In this document: one piece after another, positions 1 to 7,271 of the stretch
Numbering within the stretch: the stretch's first letter is position 1
Layout: each line of letters opens with the position of its first letter
From: M55B167 sp046482825
GTDB lineage: Bacteria > Verrucomicrobiota > Kiritimatiellia > RFP12 > UBA1067
Length of the DNA: 9,342 bases
Assembly: GCA_046482825.1 (NCBI GenBank)
Contig: JAWOEI010000096.1
Location: forward strand, 1-9,342
Direction: 5' to 3'
Translations under genes and position numbers: made by a program
The notes under the pieces: model-generated
Seen by the model: the letters and a program-made list of their open reading frames with translations, nothing else
Told to the model about the DNA's origin: nothing
Databases searched by the model: none

Positions 1-1
1 G

Positions 2-168
2 CAAAATTGGACAAAGCAGCAATTCCTCGCTGCAATGATTCAGGGATTACATACTTATGGTTTTTATCATCTCAGCTTGATGATGAATCTTTTAGACAGT
101 CATGATACATTTCGTTTTCTCCAAGCTTGTAATGGTGATTTGCCAAGATTGATGCAAGCGGAACTATG
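2..168 (+). pseudogene. Fragment of a GH13 alpha-amylase-type glycoside hydrolase
   Basis: The frame beginning at base 2 is open from the window edge. It contains the stretch MNLLDSHDTFRFLQACNGD (roughly 86-142), followed by a short amphipathic segment. LLDSHDT-RF is the fourth conserved block of GH13 enzymes of the neopullulanase/cyclomaltodextrinase type; its Asp is a conserved active-site residue that binds the sugar in subsite -1. In intact enzymes this block leads within about 15 residues into a P-G-x-P-xx-YYGDE segment. Here the similarity ends near base 165, and the frame runs on into unrelated sequence and then into the signal peptide of the next gene. The 5' part lies outside the window. 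I see a truncated 3' end of a gene, interrupted by a rearrangement. Base composition (about 40% GC) is lower than in the following gene. The family call is fairly sure; the exact breakpoint is not. Confidence 0.6.
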
Positions 169-204
169 GCGAGACGCCGCCAAGCCTACAAATTACCAAA
201 CGAC

Positions 205-235
205 AACATGTTTTCTAAGGACAAACATGTTTGTC
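205..235. promoter_or_regulatory. Tandem palindromes, possible operator before the glycoside hydrolase gene
   Basis: GACAAACATGTTTGTC at 220-235 is a perfect 16-base palindrome. AACATGTT at 205-212 is an 8-base palindrome with the same core. Their centres are 19 bases apart, on nearly the same face of the helix. The larger one ends 21 bases before the ATG at 257. This arrangement suits a dimeric repressor site for the downstream sugar-utilisation gene. I do not recognise the regulator, and no regulator gene is in the window. Confidence 0.35.
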
Positions 236-256
236 TTTGCCCAACAAGTAGGACCT

Positions 257-1911
257 ATGAAAAATTACCAGTTTATCAATCAGATTGGAGCTGTTGCAGC
301 GGCAGTATTGTTCATTGTTTCGGTTGTATCCGGAGAGCTGACCTTTGTCGAGAGTGCCGGGAAAACCGGTGATGGCTGGGTGAAGATTGATTATCGCAAA
401 GATATTGTTCCCGGATCCGCACTTGATTTCTCGGAGCTTGGGCTACTTGATGCGCCAGCAGGAAAGTATGGATGGGTTGTACCGCGCAACGGACATGCTG
501 AGTTCGAAAAGCGGCCTGGAAAGGCTGCGCGCTTTTACGGTGTCAACCTCTGTATGACAGCCAACTATCTGTCGGACGAGGAAATCGAGTGTTTCACCGA
601 CAGGTTGATGCGGATGAATTCCCGGAAACCGGCGGCTGGTGGAATCCGACTCCGGAGAGTCATGCCAAAGCGGCTTTTTCGTCTCATCTTATGAAACGCT
701 TTGCGGCGAAGGCAAGGGATTTTCTTCGGAATGAGATCGGGGTGAAAGCTTTGCTGGCTACGGAAAACAACGGGCCGGTGCTTTCGCCTGTCATGGAGAT
801 GCGGGCTCATGCCGGGGACTATATTGATTTTCATTTTTACGTGGATCATCCGACCGGTCCCGACAGCAGGCTCGGGCTTGTATCTAAACTTGATAATAGC
901 AATCCCCTCTCCAGGTATCGTAAGCCATACCGGTCTATCGGATTCAAACGGGTATGGGGGAGTCCGCTTTGTGTCAGCGAAAGCAATTTCTGTGGTCCTA
1001 ATGAGTACCGTTCAATGGCGGGACTTCTCACCGGTGCATTTTCGGCGATTCAGGACTGGACAGGAATTTGGACTTTCACCTATGCGCACAGTCGTGAAAA
1101 GCTGCTACACGACGGTTACGCTCCGTCCGGCAGGTTTGATCTTGCGCTTGATCCGGTGATGCAGGCCTCTGACAGGCTTGCACTGCTTCTTTTTCTGCGT
1201 GGAGATCAAAAAACCCCGAGTGCCGCATACGCGAATGTGTTTGACACTGAAGCGATGAGCGTGACTGATCCGAAACCGCTCTCGGCGAGTCCAGGGTGGA
1301 GAGAGTCAGGGCTGGAATGGCGTGCGCGGCTGGGAATATCGTTTGACGGCAAGTGCCCGGACGGCGTTACGTGTGTTAAGGCGTATCCTGAGACAGAAGT
1401 TCCGCCGGGAAATCCTCCGTCCGTAGGTGTCAGTGCTGATTCAGAGACAGGACGCTTCACCGTATGCGGTGAACGTACCGCCGGAGGATTCGCATTTCCC
1501 GGCGATAGAATAGAGGCGGGACCTCTCGTCGCGATAGTCAAAGGAACTCAGGCGACAGTTGCAGCGAGTACGCTTGATACCAATCCCATCCGTTCGTCAC
1601 GGCGGATTCTTGTCTGGCACCTGACTGACTTACAGGGAGAGGGCATAGTTTTTAAAGATGAAACGCGACGTGGTATAGTGAAATGGGGGACGGAAAAACT
1701 CATTGTCCGCGACGGCGAGGCGGAGATTGCTCTTGCTCTGGAAGATCCTGTTGACTGCAAGGTGTTCGCTCTTGAATCTGACGGCAGACGCAGTAGCGGG
1801 ATTCCGGCGGTTGTCAAGGACGGCAAGCTTTGTTTCACTGCCTCTGTAAGGCAGGCGGACGGTGCCTGTATGAATTACGAAGTTGTACGATGCGCCGGAG
1901 CTGAGGACTGA
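257..1911 (+). pseudogene. Secreted clan-A-like glycoside hydrolase, broken by internal deletion/frameshift
   Basis: The start is ATG 257, with GGA a few bases upstream. It opens a signal peptide (MKN-, then hydrophobic AVAAAVLFIVSVVSG) and an N-terminal domain containing RFYGVNLCMTANYLSDEEIE, typical of large secreted cellulase-like proteins of Lentisphaerota. The reading frame is lost near 612-620: the +2 frame reads FTDRLMRM and then noise, while the +1 frame resumes with PETGGWWNPTPESHAKAAF and stays open to the TGA at 1909-1911. The resumed part carries features of the second half of a TIM barrel: LRNEIGVKALLATENN, DFHFYVDHP, and VSESNFCGPNEY, whose Glu (codon 979-981) sits where the strand-7 nucleophile is expected. 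The remaining C-terminal part (from about 1230) looks like beta-sandwich accessory sequence. The expected HHYD strand and the N-E acid/base motif on strand 4 are absent, so the shift coincides with a deletion of the barrel's first half. The product is probably inactive. An assembly error at the join cannot be excluded. Confidence 0.65.
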
Positions 1912-2003
1912 GCTGTGTTAAAATCTGCAGTACAGGCAGCTTTGCTTTCGTGACTTTTGTGCATCTTAAGCCTGGAGCATGTCCGCATTCAGGGTGTGTG
2001 TGC

Positions 2004-3107
2004 TCAGTGTACTTCTTTTACCCTTTTATCAATCCAGATGCGTACCGCATTGACCGTATCGTTCCAGGCGCTTGTATTGCTGCGTAGTTCAAGGAATCTG
2101 TCAAAAAGAGCGAACCAGTCATCCAGGAATATCTCAATCAGACGCATGCGTTCGGTGAATATGCCGCTGGATTCCATCTGTTCGATTTTCGGCAGTTTCA
2201 TCGACCGGAAGGCAAATTCAGCGTCAACCGCGGCTGAATATACTTTTTCCTGATGGGCGAGCACAAATTTCACCTTTTTCAGTTTCTTTCCGCAGAGCAG
2301 AGCTGTCATGGCCTCACGGCTGTTGAGCGGCATTCCTTTGCGCAGCAGTGCTTCGTGAGCACCCTCTCCCTCGCGAAAGAAGGTAAGCGGTCCTTCAAGC
2401 ATATAACCGAACTCTTCACCCTTGAGATTTTTGTGTATGCCTCCGTTTTTCTCCCAGTCAAACCATAGCCAAGTAAGAAAATCCATGCCGAGAGTAGAGG
2501 ATGGCGGTGGTTCAATGGTTTTATCCGGTGAAAAACTGGTAAGGCTTAAATCGTTGTGGTTTAAACGTTTGCGTTTAAGTGCGGCAGTATCGGGGGTAAG
2601 CAGGATAGGCTGGGTTTCTGTAGTCTGTTTGAAATAAGGGGTTAAGGCGTCAATCTGCTTGTCGGACATGGCTCCGGCAAGCAGCAGATTGCGGCTGAAA
2701 TCAATAACGGTTGGAATGCCTGTCAGAGTGGGCGGCATTTTCGGCAGAAGAGAGTCGATAACCCTCTGTTTGATTTCCGCACGCACCTTGCGAGGCAGAA
2801 ACTCGACGCTGCGGGCTTTCAGTTCAACTTCCTCTTCCAGCTTGCAGTGTGCTTTCAGCAGTGCTTCAGGAACTTTGCGTTCAGCTTTCATTAGCGTTGT
2901 ATATAGATACGGACCGAACATACACTTTTCATCAGTGATCTGACGATCCAGCAGATGTCTGCCTGTTACCCAGCCGGATATCGGGTCTTTGCTGAGTGTG
3001 CTGACGGGCGGTGCCGCATGTTCCGCGAATTCCGTCAGAATATCCGGTTTCAAGGTATTCTGCATGTAAAAGAGTCTGAAATTTACCGCGCCCTGATCAA
3101 AAGCCAT
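2004..3107 (-). CDS. RdgC-like recombination-associated protein
   Basis: This is a 367-residue protein if it starts at ATG 3107, which has AGGGAA nine bases upstream. The frame is open to a TTG at 3185, but that start lacks a ribosome binding site. The N-terminus (AVNFRLFYMQ), GWV near 45-47, a central acidic and basic helix ending in an LLPK segment (about 80-123), and then TVIDFSRNLLLAGAMSDKQIDALTPYF follow the order seen in RdgC. RdgC is a ring-forming, non-specific DNA-binding protein that restrains RecA-driven recombination in proteobacteria. The C-terminal half has DFLTWLWFDWEKNGG (209-223), which I associate with the longer RdgC-like proteins outside the proteobacteria; E. coli RdgC has about 303 residues. 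No catalytic motif is visible. The gene converges with the broken hydrolase and lies after pnp on the same strand, separated from it by 244 bases that include a possible terminator, so it is probably transcribed on its own. Family call is by remembered pattern, not alignment. Confidence 0.65.
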   Translation of the reverse strand: MAFDQGAVNFRLFYMQNTLKPDILTEFAEHAAPPVSTLSKDPISGWVTGRHLLDRQITDEKCMFGPYLYTTLMKAERKVPEALLKAHCKLEEEVELKARSVEFLPRKVRAEIKQRVIDSLLPKMPPTLTGIPTVIDFSRNLLLAGAMSDKQIDALTPYFKQTTETQPILLTPDTAALKRKRLNHNDLSLTSFSPDKTIEPPPSSTLGMDFLTWLWFDWEKNGGIHKNLKGEEFGYMLEGPLTFFREGEGAHEALLRKGMPLNSREAMTALLCGKKLKKVKFVLAHQEKVYSAAVDAEFAFRSMKLPKIEQMESSGIFTERMRLIEIFLDDWFALFDRFLELRSNTSAWNDTVNAVRIWIDKRVKEVH

Positions 3108-3155
3108 TGTCTGGTGTTCCCTGAAAGATGGTTGTTTTTTCAATTTAACCTGAAA

Positions 3156-3169
3156 ACGGCAGTTGCCGT
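3156..3169 (-). promoter_or_regulatory. Short palindrome upstream of the RdgC-like gene
   Basis: ACGGCA-gt-TGCCGT is a perfect 6-base inverted repeat about 50 bases upstream of the ATG at 3107. Read on the minus strand it is followed by TTTTC. It could be an operator or a weak hairpin in the leader. The two-base centre is too tight for a stable RNA loop, so a DNA-level site is more plausible. Confidence 0.25.
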
Positions 3170-3269
3170 CTGAACCTAGATGCAATGCGCATGGTTCTCA
3201 GTCTCGCTTAGCGTAATTGCCTCATGCCGGAAGTCGTGCAATACAGCAGATGCCGTAAATAGGCTTTAA

Positions 3270-3300
3270 CGGGGTCAAAAGCAAAACGCAATTGACCCCG
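3270..3300 (-). terminator. 9-bp inverted repeat after pnp: possible terminator or REP-like element
   Basis: CGGGGTCAA (3270-3278) and TTGACCCCG (3292-3300) are perfectly complementary, with 13 bases between them. The hairpin begins 51 bases past the pnp stop. The minus-strand sequence after it reads GTTAAAGCC, so there is no good U-tract and termination is uncertain. GGGGTCAA...TTGACCCC repeats are common beside REP-associated transposases, and a remnant of such a transposase lies at 8883-9086, so this may instead be a REP-type mobile palindrome. A weaker hairpin (AACAC/GTGTT, 3310-3322) sits between it and pnp. Confidence 0.45.
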
Positions 3301-3351
3301 ATTATTCAAAACACAAAGTGTTCCATTGCAATTTTGTAACCGATTGCGGAA

Positions 3352-5469
3352 TCAGTCTTCATTTTTCTGCTCGTCGAGTTCCTTCATCGCCTCGCGACGG
3401 CTGAGTTTTATGCGGCCGCGATCATCGACAGCGATGCACTTGACCCACATTTTTTCCCCGATTTTGCAGATTTCATCAACAGACCCTATGCGACGGTCGG
3501 CCATTTCACTGATGTGGCAGAGGCCGTCCTTGCCTGGAAGAATTTCAACAAATGCGCCGAAATCCTTGATGCCTGTTACAGTGCCTTCATACAGCTTGCC
3601 CTCTTCAGCTTCGCTGGAGACGGCTTCGACTTCTTTCTGAGCAATAGCCAGTGCTGCTCCGTCAGTTGCGAATATGCTGACAGTGCCGTCCTCTTCGATG
3701 TCAATCTGGGCACCGGATACTTCGCAGATACGGCGGATGTTGGCTCCGCCGGGACCTATAAGAGCTCCGATCTTGTCGGTCGGAATGCTCATGGCCGTGA
3801 TCCGCGGTGCATGATCCGCAAGTTCGTCACGCGGAGCGGCGATGACAGATGTCATGAACTCAAGAATCTGCATGCGTCCCTGTTTCGCACGGGCCAGAGC
3901 CTTTTCAACTACATCCCATGTAAGGCCGCGCAGTTTGAGATCCACCTGGAATCCGGTGATACCTTTCTGTGTACCCGCAACCTTGAAGTCCATATCCCCG
4001 CAATGATCCTCAGTTCCCAGGATGTCGGTAACCAGTACGTTGCGGCTTTCATCAGGTGTTGTGAACAATCCGACTGATACGCCCGCGACAGGTGCTTTGA
4101 TAGGAATGCCCGCATCCATCATGGCCAGTGATCCCACACAGATGGAAGCCATTGAAGATGAACCGTTGGACCCCATAATGTCGGAGACAATACGTACTGA
4201 GTAGGGGTAATCTTCAGGAACGACTTTTAGGAGTGAACGTTCGGCAAGATTGCCGTGACCAACTTCGCGGCGGCCAAGTCCACCCAGACGTCCGACTTCT
4301 CCGACACAGTATGGTGGAAAGTTATAATGAAGCAGAAAATTCTTGCTTGTGGCGCCGCCGGTAACTGCATCCAGTGTCTGGGCGTCTTTCTTTGTTCCGA
4401 GTGTAACGGAACCAAGTGCTGAAGTTTCGCCGCGGTTGAAGATCGCGGAGCCGTGAGCACGCGGCATAACGCCTACCTGAGCGTAGAGTTCACGGATTTC
4501 ATCATCAGCGCGCCCGTCGATACGCTTGCCCTTTTCGAGGAAGTTTTTGCGGACAAGCTCAATTTCCATCTCGTCAAAGAAAGTGACGAAATTATCTTCG
4601 GTGACATCTTCCGGCCATTTTTCCATTGATTTTGCAAGAAGATCTTCTTTGATGGAAGTGACCTTTTCCTGACGCTCCAGTTTGTCGGCAATCAGCAGGG
4701 CTTCGGACAGTGTTTCACCGCCCTGTTCAAAGAGGAAAGCCATCTTTTCAGGATCAGGCTTTTCTTCACTGATGATTTTTTCAGGCTTGCCGAGAGTTTT
4801 GCGCAGTTCCGCCTGTGCGTCAACAATCTTAACAATCTCTTCGTGACCGCGTTTCATTGCGGCAAGAAAATCCTCTTCGGGGATCTCTTCGGCACTTCCT
4901 TCCATCATCAGAAATCTCTCGCGGGTGCCGACGTAAATCAGATCCAGATCGCCCTGATCGCGCTGGTCGTGAGTGGGGTTGATAATGAATTCGCCCTCGA
5001 TGCGGCCTACGCGTACACAGCCGATCGGGCCCATGAAAGGAACTTCCGAGATGTGCAGGGCCGCAGATGCCGCATTGATGGCCAGGATATCGGTATCGTT
5101 CAGGCCGTCACTTGATATGACCATGCTGTTCACCTGGACATCATTGTGGTATCCGGCGGGAAACAGTGGACGAATGGGGCGGTCGATGTTACGGGCCGTG
5201 AGGATTTCTTTCTCTGTCGGGCGTGCTTCGCGTTTGAAATAACCGCCAGGAAAACGTCCGGCCGCATAGAATTTCTCGCGGTATTCAACCTGCAAGGGGA
5301 AGAAGTCTATGCCCTCACGGGGTTCGTCTTTGTTTGTCACTGCGCAGAACACCATGGAATCAGCAAGGCGTACAACGGTGGCTCCGGCCGCCTGGCGTGC
5401 CAGAAGTCCGGTTTCGATAGTCATCTGCTGACCGCCGACTTCGACGGATACAGAGGTAGTGTCTTTCAT
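3352..5469 (-). CDS. pnp: Polyribonucleotide nucleotidyltransferase (PNPase)
   Basis: This enzyme degrades RNA 3' to 5' by phosphorolysis, releasing nucleoside diphosphates, and acts as a trimer in mRNA turnover. The protein has 705 residues (E. coli 711). The first RNase PH-like core is at about 10-145 (FPLQVEYREKFYAAGRFPGG). A helical linker follows (about 240-310), then the second, catalytic core (about 315-545). In that core FNRGETSALGSVTLGT and SNGSSSMAS line the phosphate site, and D488, D494 and K496 in EDHCGDMDFK match the E. coli catalytic D486, D492 and K494. A KH domain follows (560-620, IGPGG loop at 571-575), then an S1 domain (624-690, GTVTGIKDFGAFVEI). I chose ATG 5469 because the sequence matches other PNPases from MKDTTSVSVEVGG onward and AAGGA lies six bases upstream. 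The frame stays open for 46 more codons, but that extension overlaps the rpsO-pnp hairpin. It is the second gene of the rpsO-pnp unit. Confidence 0.97.
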   Translation of the reverse strand: MKDTTSVSVEVGGQQMTIETGLLARQAAGATVVRLADSMVFCAVTNKDEPREGIDFFPLQVEYREKFYAAGRFPGGYFKREARPTEKEILTARNIDRPIRPLFPAGYHNDVQVNSMVISSDGLNDTDILAINAASAALHISEVPFMGPIGCVRVGRIEGEFIINPTHDQRDQGDLDLIYVGTRERFLMMEGSAEEIPEEDFLAAMKRGHEEIVKIVDAQAELRKTLGKPEKIISEEKPDPEKMAFLFEQGGETLSEALLIADKLERQEKVTSIKEDLLAKSMEKWPEDVTEDNFVTFFDEMEIELVRKNFLEKGKRIDGRADDEIRELYAQVGVMPRAHGSAIFNRGETSALGSVTLGTKKDAQTLDAVTGGATSKNFLLHYNFPPYCVGEVGRLGGLGRREVGHGNLAERSLLKVVPEDYPYSVRIVSDIMGSNGSSSMASICVGSLAMMDAGIPIKAPVAGVSVGLFTTPDESRNVLVTDILGTEDHCGDMDFKVAGTQKGITGFQVDLKLRGLTWDVVEKALARAKQGRMQILEFMTSVIAAPRDELADHAPRITAMSIPTDKIGALIGPGGANIRRICEVSGAQIDIEEDGTVSIFATDGAALAIAQKEVEAVSSEAEEGKLYEGTVTGIKDFGAFVEILPGKDGLCHISEMADRRIGSVDEICKIGEKMWVKCIAVDDRGRIKLSRREAMKELDEQKNED

Positions 5470-5575
5470 GTTTTTTCCTTTTTGACGGACAAGGACCGGA
5501 AAGCGATGTGTCAGGAAATGTTTTTCTGAAAGAGTCTCCACACAGGGAATGGAGGCAAGATATAAAAAGAAACGA

Positions 5576-5602
5576 GGCCATGTAACATAGGTTGACATGG
5601 CC
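5576..5602 (-). terminator. rpsO-pnp intergenic hairpin, attenuator/terminator
   Basis: GGCCATGT and ACATGGCC form a perfect 8-bp stem with an 11-base loop, starting 17 bases after the rpsO stop. On the minus strand it is followed three bases later by TTTCTTTTTATAT, a plausible U-tract. In E. coli the same spot carries the rpsO terminator, which some polymerases read through into pnp, next to an RNase III site that controls pnp. A similar role is inferred here from position and structure. The rest of the 149-base gap also holds a small CTCCA/TGGAG stem (about 5534-5554). Confidence 0.6.
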
Positions 5603-5618
5603 AGCATTACACACTTAT

Positions 5619-5882
5619 TTAGCGACGCAGATTATGATCTTTCAGAACTTTCTTGTAAAGTTCGTTGTTTGTGCGTTTCAGATAATCAAGCAGTTTTCGT
5701 CTGGTGTTGACCTTACGGATCAAACCGTAACGAGAACTGTGATCTTTCTTGTTTGCTTTAAGGTGCTCGGTCAGCATTTTAATTTCGCGGGTGAGTACCG
5801 CGATCTGAACTTCGCTGGAACCGGTGTCGCGCTCGTGGCGCTCGAATTGCTGCCTTATGGCTTTTTTATCAATCTGACTCAT
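5619..5882 (-). CDS. rpsO: 30S ribosomal protein S15
   Basis: The 87-residue protein has the normal length for S15. It is all-helical and basic, with the hallmark segments DTGSSEVQIAVLT (residues 19-31), LTEHLKANKKDHSSRYGL and RRKLLDYLKRTN. S15 binds early to the three-way junction of the 16S rRNA central domain, and in several bacteria represses its own mRNA. The start is ATG 5882; there is no better in-frame alternative. The clearest Shine-Dalgarno match (AAGGA, 5898-5902) lies 15 bases upstream, which is long. This may reflect a folded leader or weak dependence on the motif. It is followed by pnp on the same strand, as in many bacteria, and preceded by two promoter-like sites. Confidence 0.98.
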   Translation of the reverse strand: MSQIDKKAIRQQFERHERDTGSSEVQIAVLTREIKMLTEHLKANKKDHSSRYGLIRKVNTRRKLLDYLKRTNNELYKKVLKDHNLRR

Positions 5883-5942
5883 AATTATGCTTTGCGGTCC
5901 TTGATCCGTGTATTGTTTATTCTGTTAACTTTCCGGCCGTCT

Positions 5943-5971
5943 AATATATATACATCCCCGCTTATTGTAAA
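5943..5971 (-). promoter_or_regulatory. Proximal promoter candidate for rpsO-pnp
   Basis: On the minus strand, TTTACA (5971-5966) is followed after 17 bases by TATATT (5948-5943). Each hexamer differs from the sigma-70 consensus at one base. Transcription would begin near 5936, giving a leader of about 54 bases before rpsO. Confidence 0.55.
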
Positions 5972-6020
5972 GCGTAATCAGACCGGAAATAGGTCAGATT
6001 GACCCGCAACGGGGATATAT
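5945..6020 (-). promoter_or_regulatory. Inverted repeats in the rpsO upstream region
   Basis: A transcript from the distal promoter would contain ATATATCCCCG (about 6020-6010) and CGGGGATGTATAT (about 5960-5948), which can pair apart from a two-base bulge. A small GGTCA-ATC-TGACC hairpin (6004-5992) lies between them. The long pairing would occlude the proximal -10/-35 region at the RNA level. It could be part of an S15 autoregulatory leader, a structure known in other phyla but not conserved in sequence. The structure is seen; the role is a guess. Confidence 0.3.
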
Positions 6021-6048
6021 CCTTAGACACGCCGCAGGAAAAGCACGT

Positions 6049-6077
6049 AATTTAGACAATTTTGGCGATGATGTCAA
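6049..6077 (-). promoter_or_regulatory. Distal promoter candidate for rpsO-pnp
   Basis: On the minus strand, a perfect TTGACA (6077-6072) is followed after exactly 17 bases by TAAATT (6054-6049, four of six matches). Transcription would begin near 6042, giving a leader of about 160 bases before rpsO. It lies 76 bases beyond the end of alr, so rpsO-pnp need not depend on alr transcription. Confidence 0.55.
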
Positions 6078-6152
6078 GGGGTGGCATTGATTTTCAAAGG
6101 ACTTTGTAATAAAGTTATGTTGACCGTCTTACCCCTCTCATTAATAATCTCC

Positions 6153-7271
6153 CTATACATATCTCCGCTCAACACGGTTGCCGAAGGAACAGATGATTTC
6201 GTAGGGGTGGGTGTTCTTAAGTTCCGCCCAGGATTCTATTGTGATGCAGTGCGATTCCGTCGCCCCGAGACAGGTTACATCATCACCCACTTCGGCTGCG
6301 GGGATATCCTTCAACGAAACATTGGTGTAATCCATAGATACACGCCCGATGATGGGACATAATCTGTCGCGTATGATGACATTGCCCCGATTCGAGAGTG
6401 AGAGCGGAAGACCGTCCGCATATCCCGCGGAAATGGTTCCCACCTGTGTTGTTTCTTTCAGGCGGCAGGTATGGCCATAGCCGATTGAGCTGCCAGCCGG
6501 CAGTTCCCTGACGGCAGTCAGGCGCGTTTTCAGCGATATGGCCGGTTGGATAGGGATGGAACGTGTGCCCTGAGCGTCAAAAGCGCCGTGCAGGTTGATG
6601 CCGGTACGGACCATATTGAAAGGCGGCTGGTACGATTCGGGAAAGTTGTTGATAGCATCGCTGTTGGCAATATGCACATATCGGAAGTTTTTTCCCTCTC
6701 TGTTCAGACGGTTCAGAATATCTTTGAATTTTTCTATTTGCTCCAAAGTGACGGGCGATGATCTTTTGTAGGCCATGGGAAAGTGTGAAAAAATACCCTC
6801 GCAGATCAGGCCGGGCAGATCGTACGCTTCCGAGATGATTTCACAGGCATCGCTACAGAGAATTCCCAGGCGTCCCATGCCGGTATCCACCTTGAAATGG
6901 ACAGTTGCGAATTTATGCAGTTTTTCCGCAGTACGGCTGATAAGTTCTGCGCTTTTCATGCTGGCAACAGGTATTGTGATTCCGGCTTCGATCATCGGTT
7001 CAATCTCTTCCGGCAGAATGCTGCTGAGAATGTGAACCGATCTCTCCAGCGGTTTCAGCTGAAGAGCTTCAAAAGGTTCCGCAACCCCGAAGCGCATCGC
7101 ACCGGCATCTTTCAGGGTTTCGGCCACGGGCAGGACTCCGAGTCCATAGGAATTGGCCTTCAGCACAGGCATTACTTCGCAGGGGGCAACCTGTTTCCTG
7201 ACGGCATGGAAATTATCTGTAAGTGTTTGCCTGCTGATTTCCAGCCAGACTCTGCGCGGTATTTCTTTCAT
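6153..7271 (-). CDS. alr: Alanine racemase
   Basis: This pyridoxal-phosphate enzyme interconverts L- and D-alanine in the cytoplasm, supplying D-Ala for peptidoglycan. The 372-residue length is normal. The N-terminal PLP barrel has K38 in PVLKANSYGLG, which forms the Schiff base. KVDTGMGRLGI (127-137) carries the usual Arg, FSHFPMA follows at 161-167, and VRTGI at 221-225 has the Arg that contacts the pyridine nitrogen. The C-terminal beta domain has Y265 in SIGYGHT as the opposite catalytic base, GYADG (283-287), and S-M-D at 312-314 in place of the usual C-M-D. YEIIC near 357 supplies the phosphate-binding Tyr. All key residues are present. Start ATG 7271 fits the family; no Shine-Dalgarno motif is near it, and the upstream 20 bases are AT-rich. 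The gene stands alone, 270 bases before rpsO. Confidence 0.95.
   Translation of the reverse strand: MKEIPRRVWLEISRQTLTDNFHAVRKQVAPCEVMPVLKANSYGLGVLPVAETLKDAGAMRFGVAEPFEALQLKPLERSVHILSSILPEEIEPMIEAGITIPVASMKSAELISRTAEKLHKFATVHFKVDTGMGRLGILCSDACEIISEAYDLPGLICEGIFSHFPMAYKRSSPVTLEQIEKFKDILNRLNREGKNFRYVHIANSDAINNFPESYQPPFNMVRTGINLHGAFDAQGTRSIPIQPAISLKTRLTAVRELPAGSSIGYGHTCRLKETTQVGTISAGYADGLPLSLSNRGNVIIRDRLCPIIGRVSMDYTNVSLKDIPAAEVGDDVTCLGATESHCITIESWAELKNTHPYEIICSFGNRVERRYV

Noticed and set aside
3165..3174. GCCGTCTGAA, identical to the Neisseria DNA uptake 10-mer
   Set aside because: It is a single copy in over 9 kb and nothing else suggests Neisseria. It is explained by the ACGGCA/TGCCGT palindrome and chance.
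3108..3185. TTG start at 3185 for the RdgC-like gene
   Set aside because: There is no ribosome site before it. ATG 3107 has AGGGAA at good spacing and fits the family N-terminus.
3352..5469. Many open frames opposite and within pnp
   Set aside because: They are shadows of the strongly coding pnp frame, with no independent motif.
5470..5607. Upstream extension of pnp by 46 codons
   Set aside because: The family match and a good AAGGA site place the start at 5469. The extension covers the rpsO-pnp hairpin and has no PNPase similarity.
6105..6118. ACTTT-GTAAT-AAAGT stem after alr as its terminator
   Set aside because: It has only five A/T-rich pairs and no U-tract on the minus strand, too weak to call.
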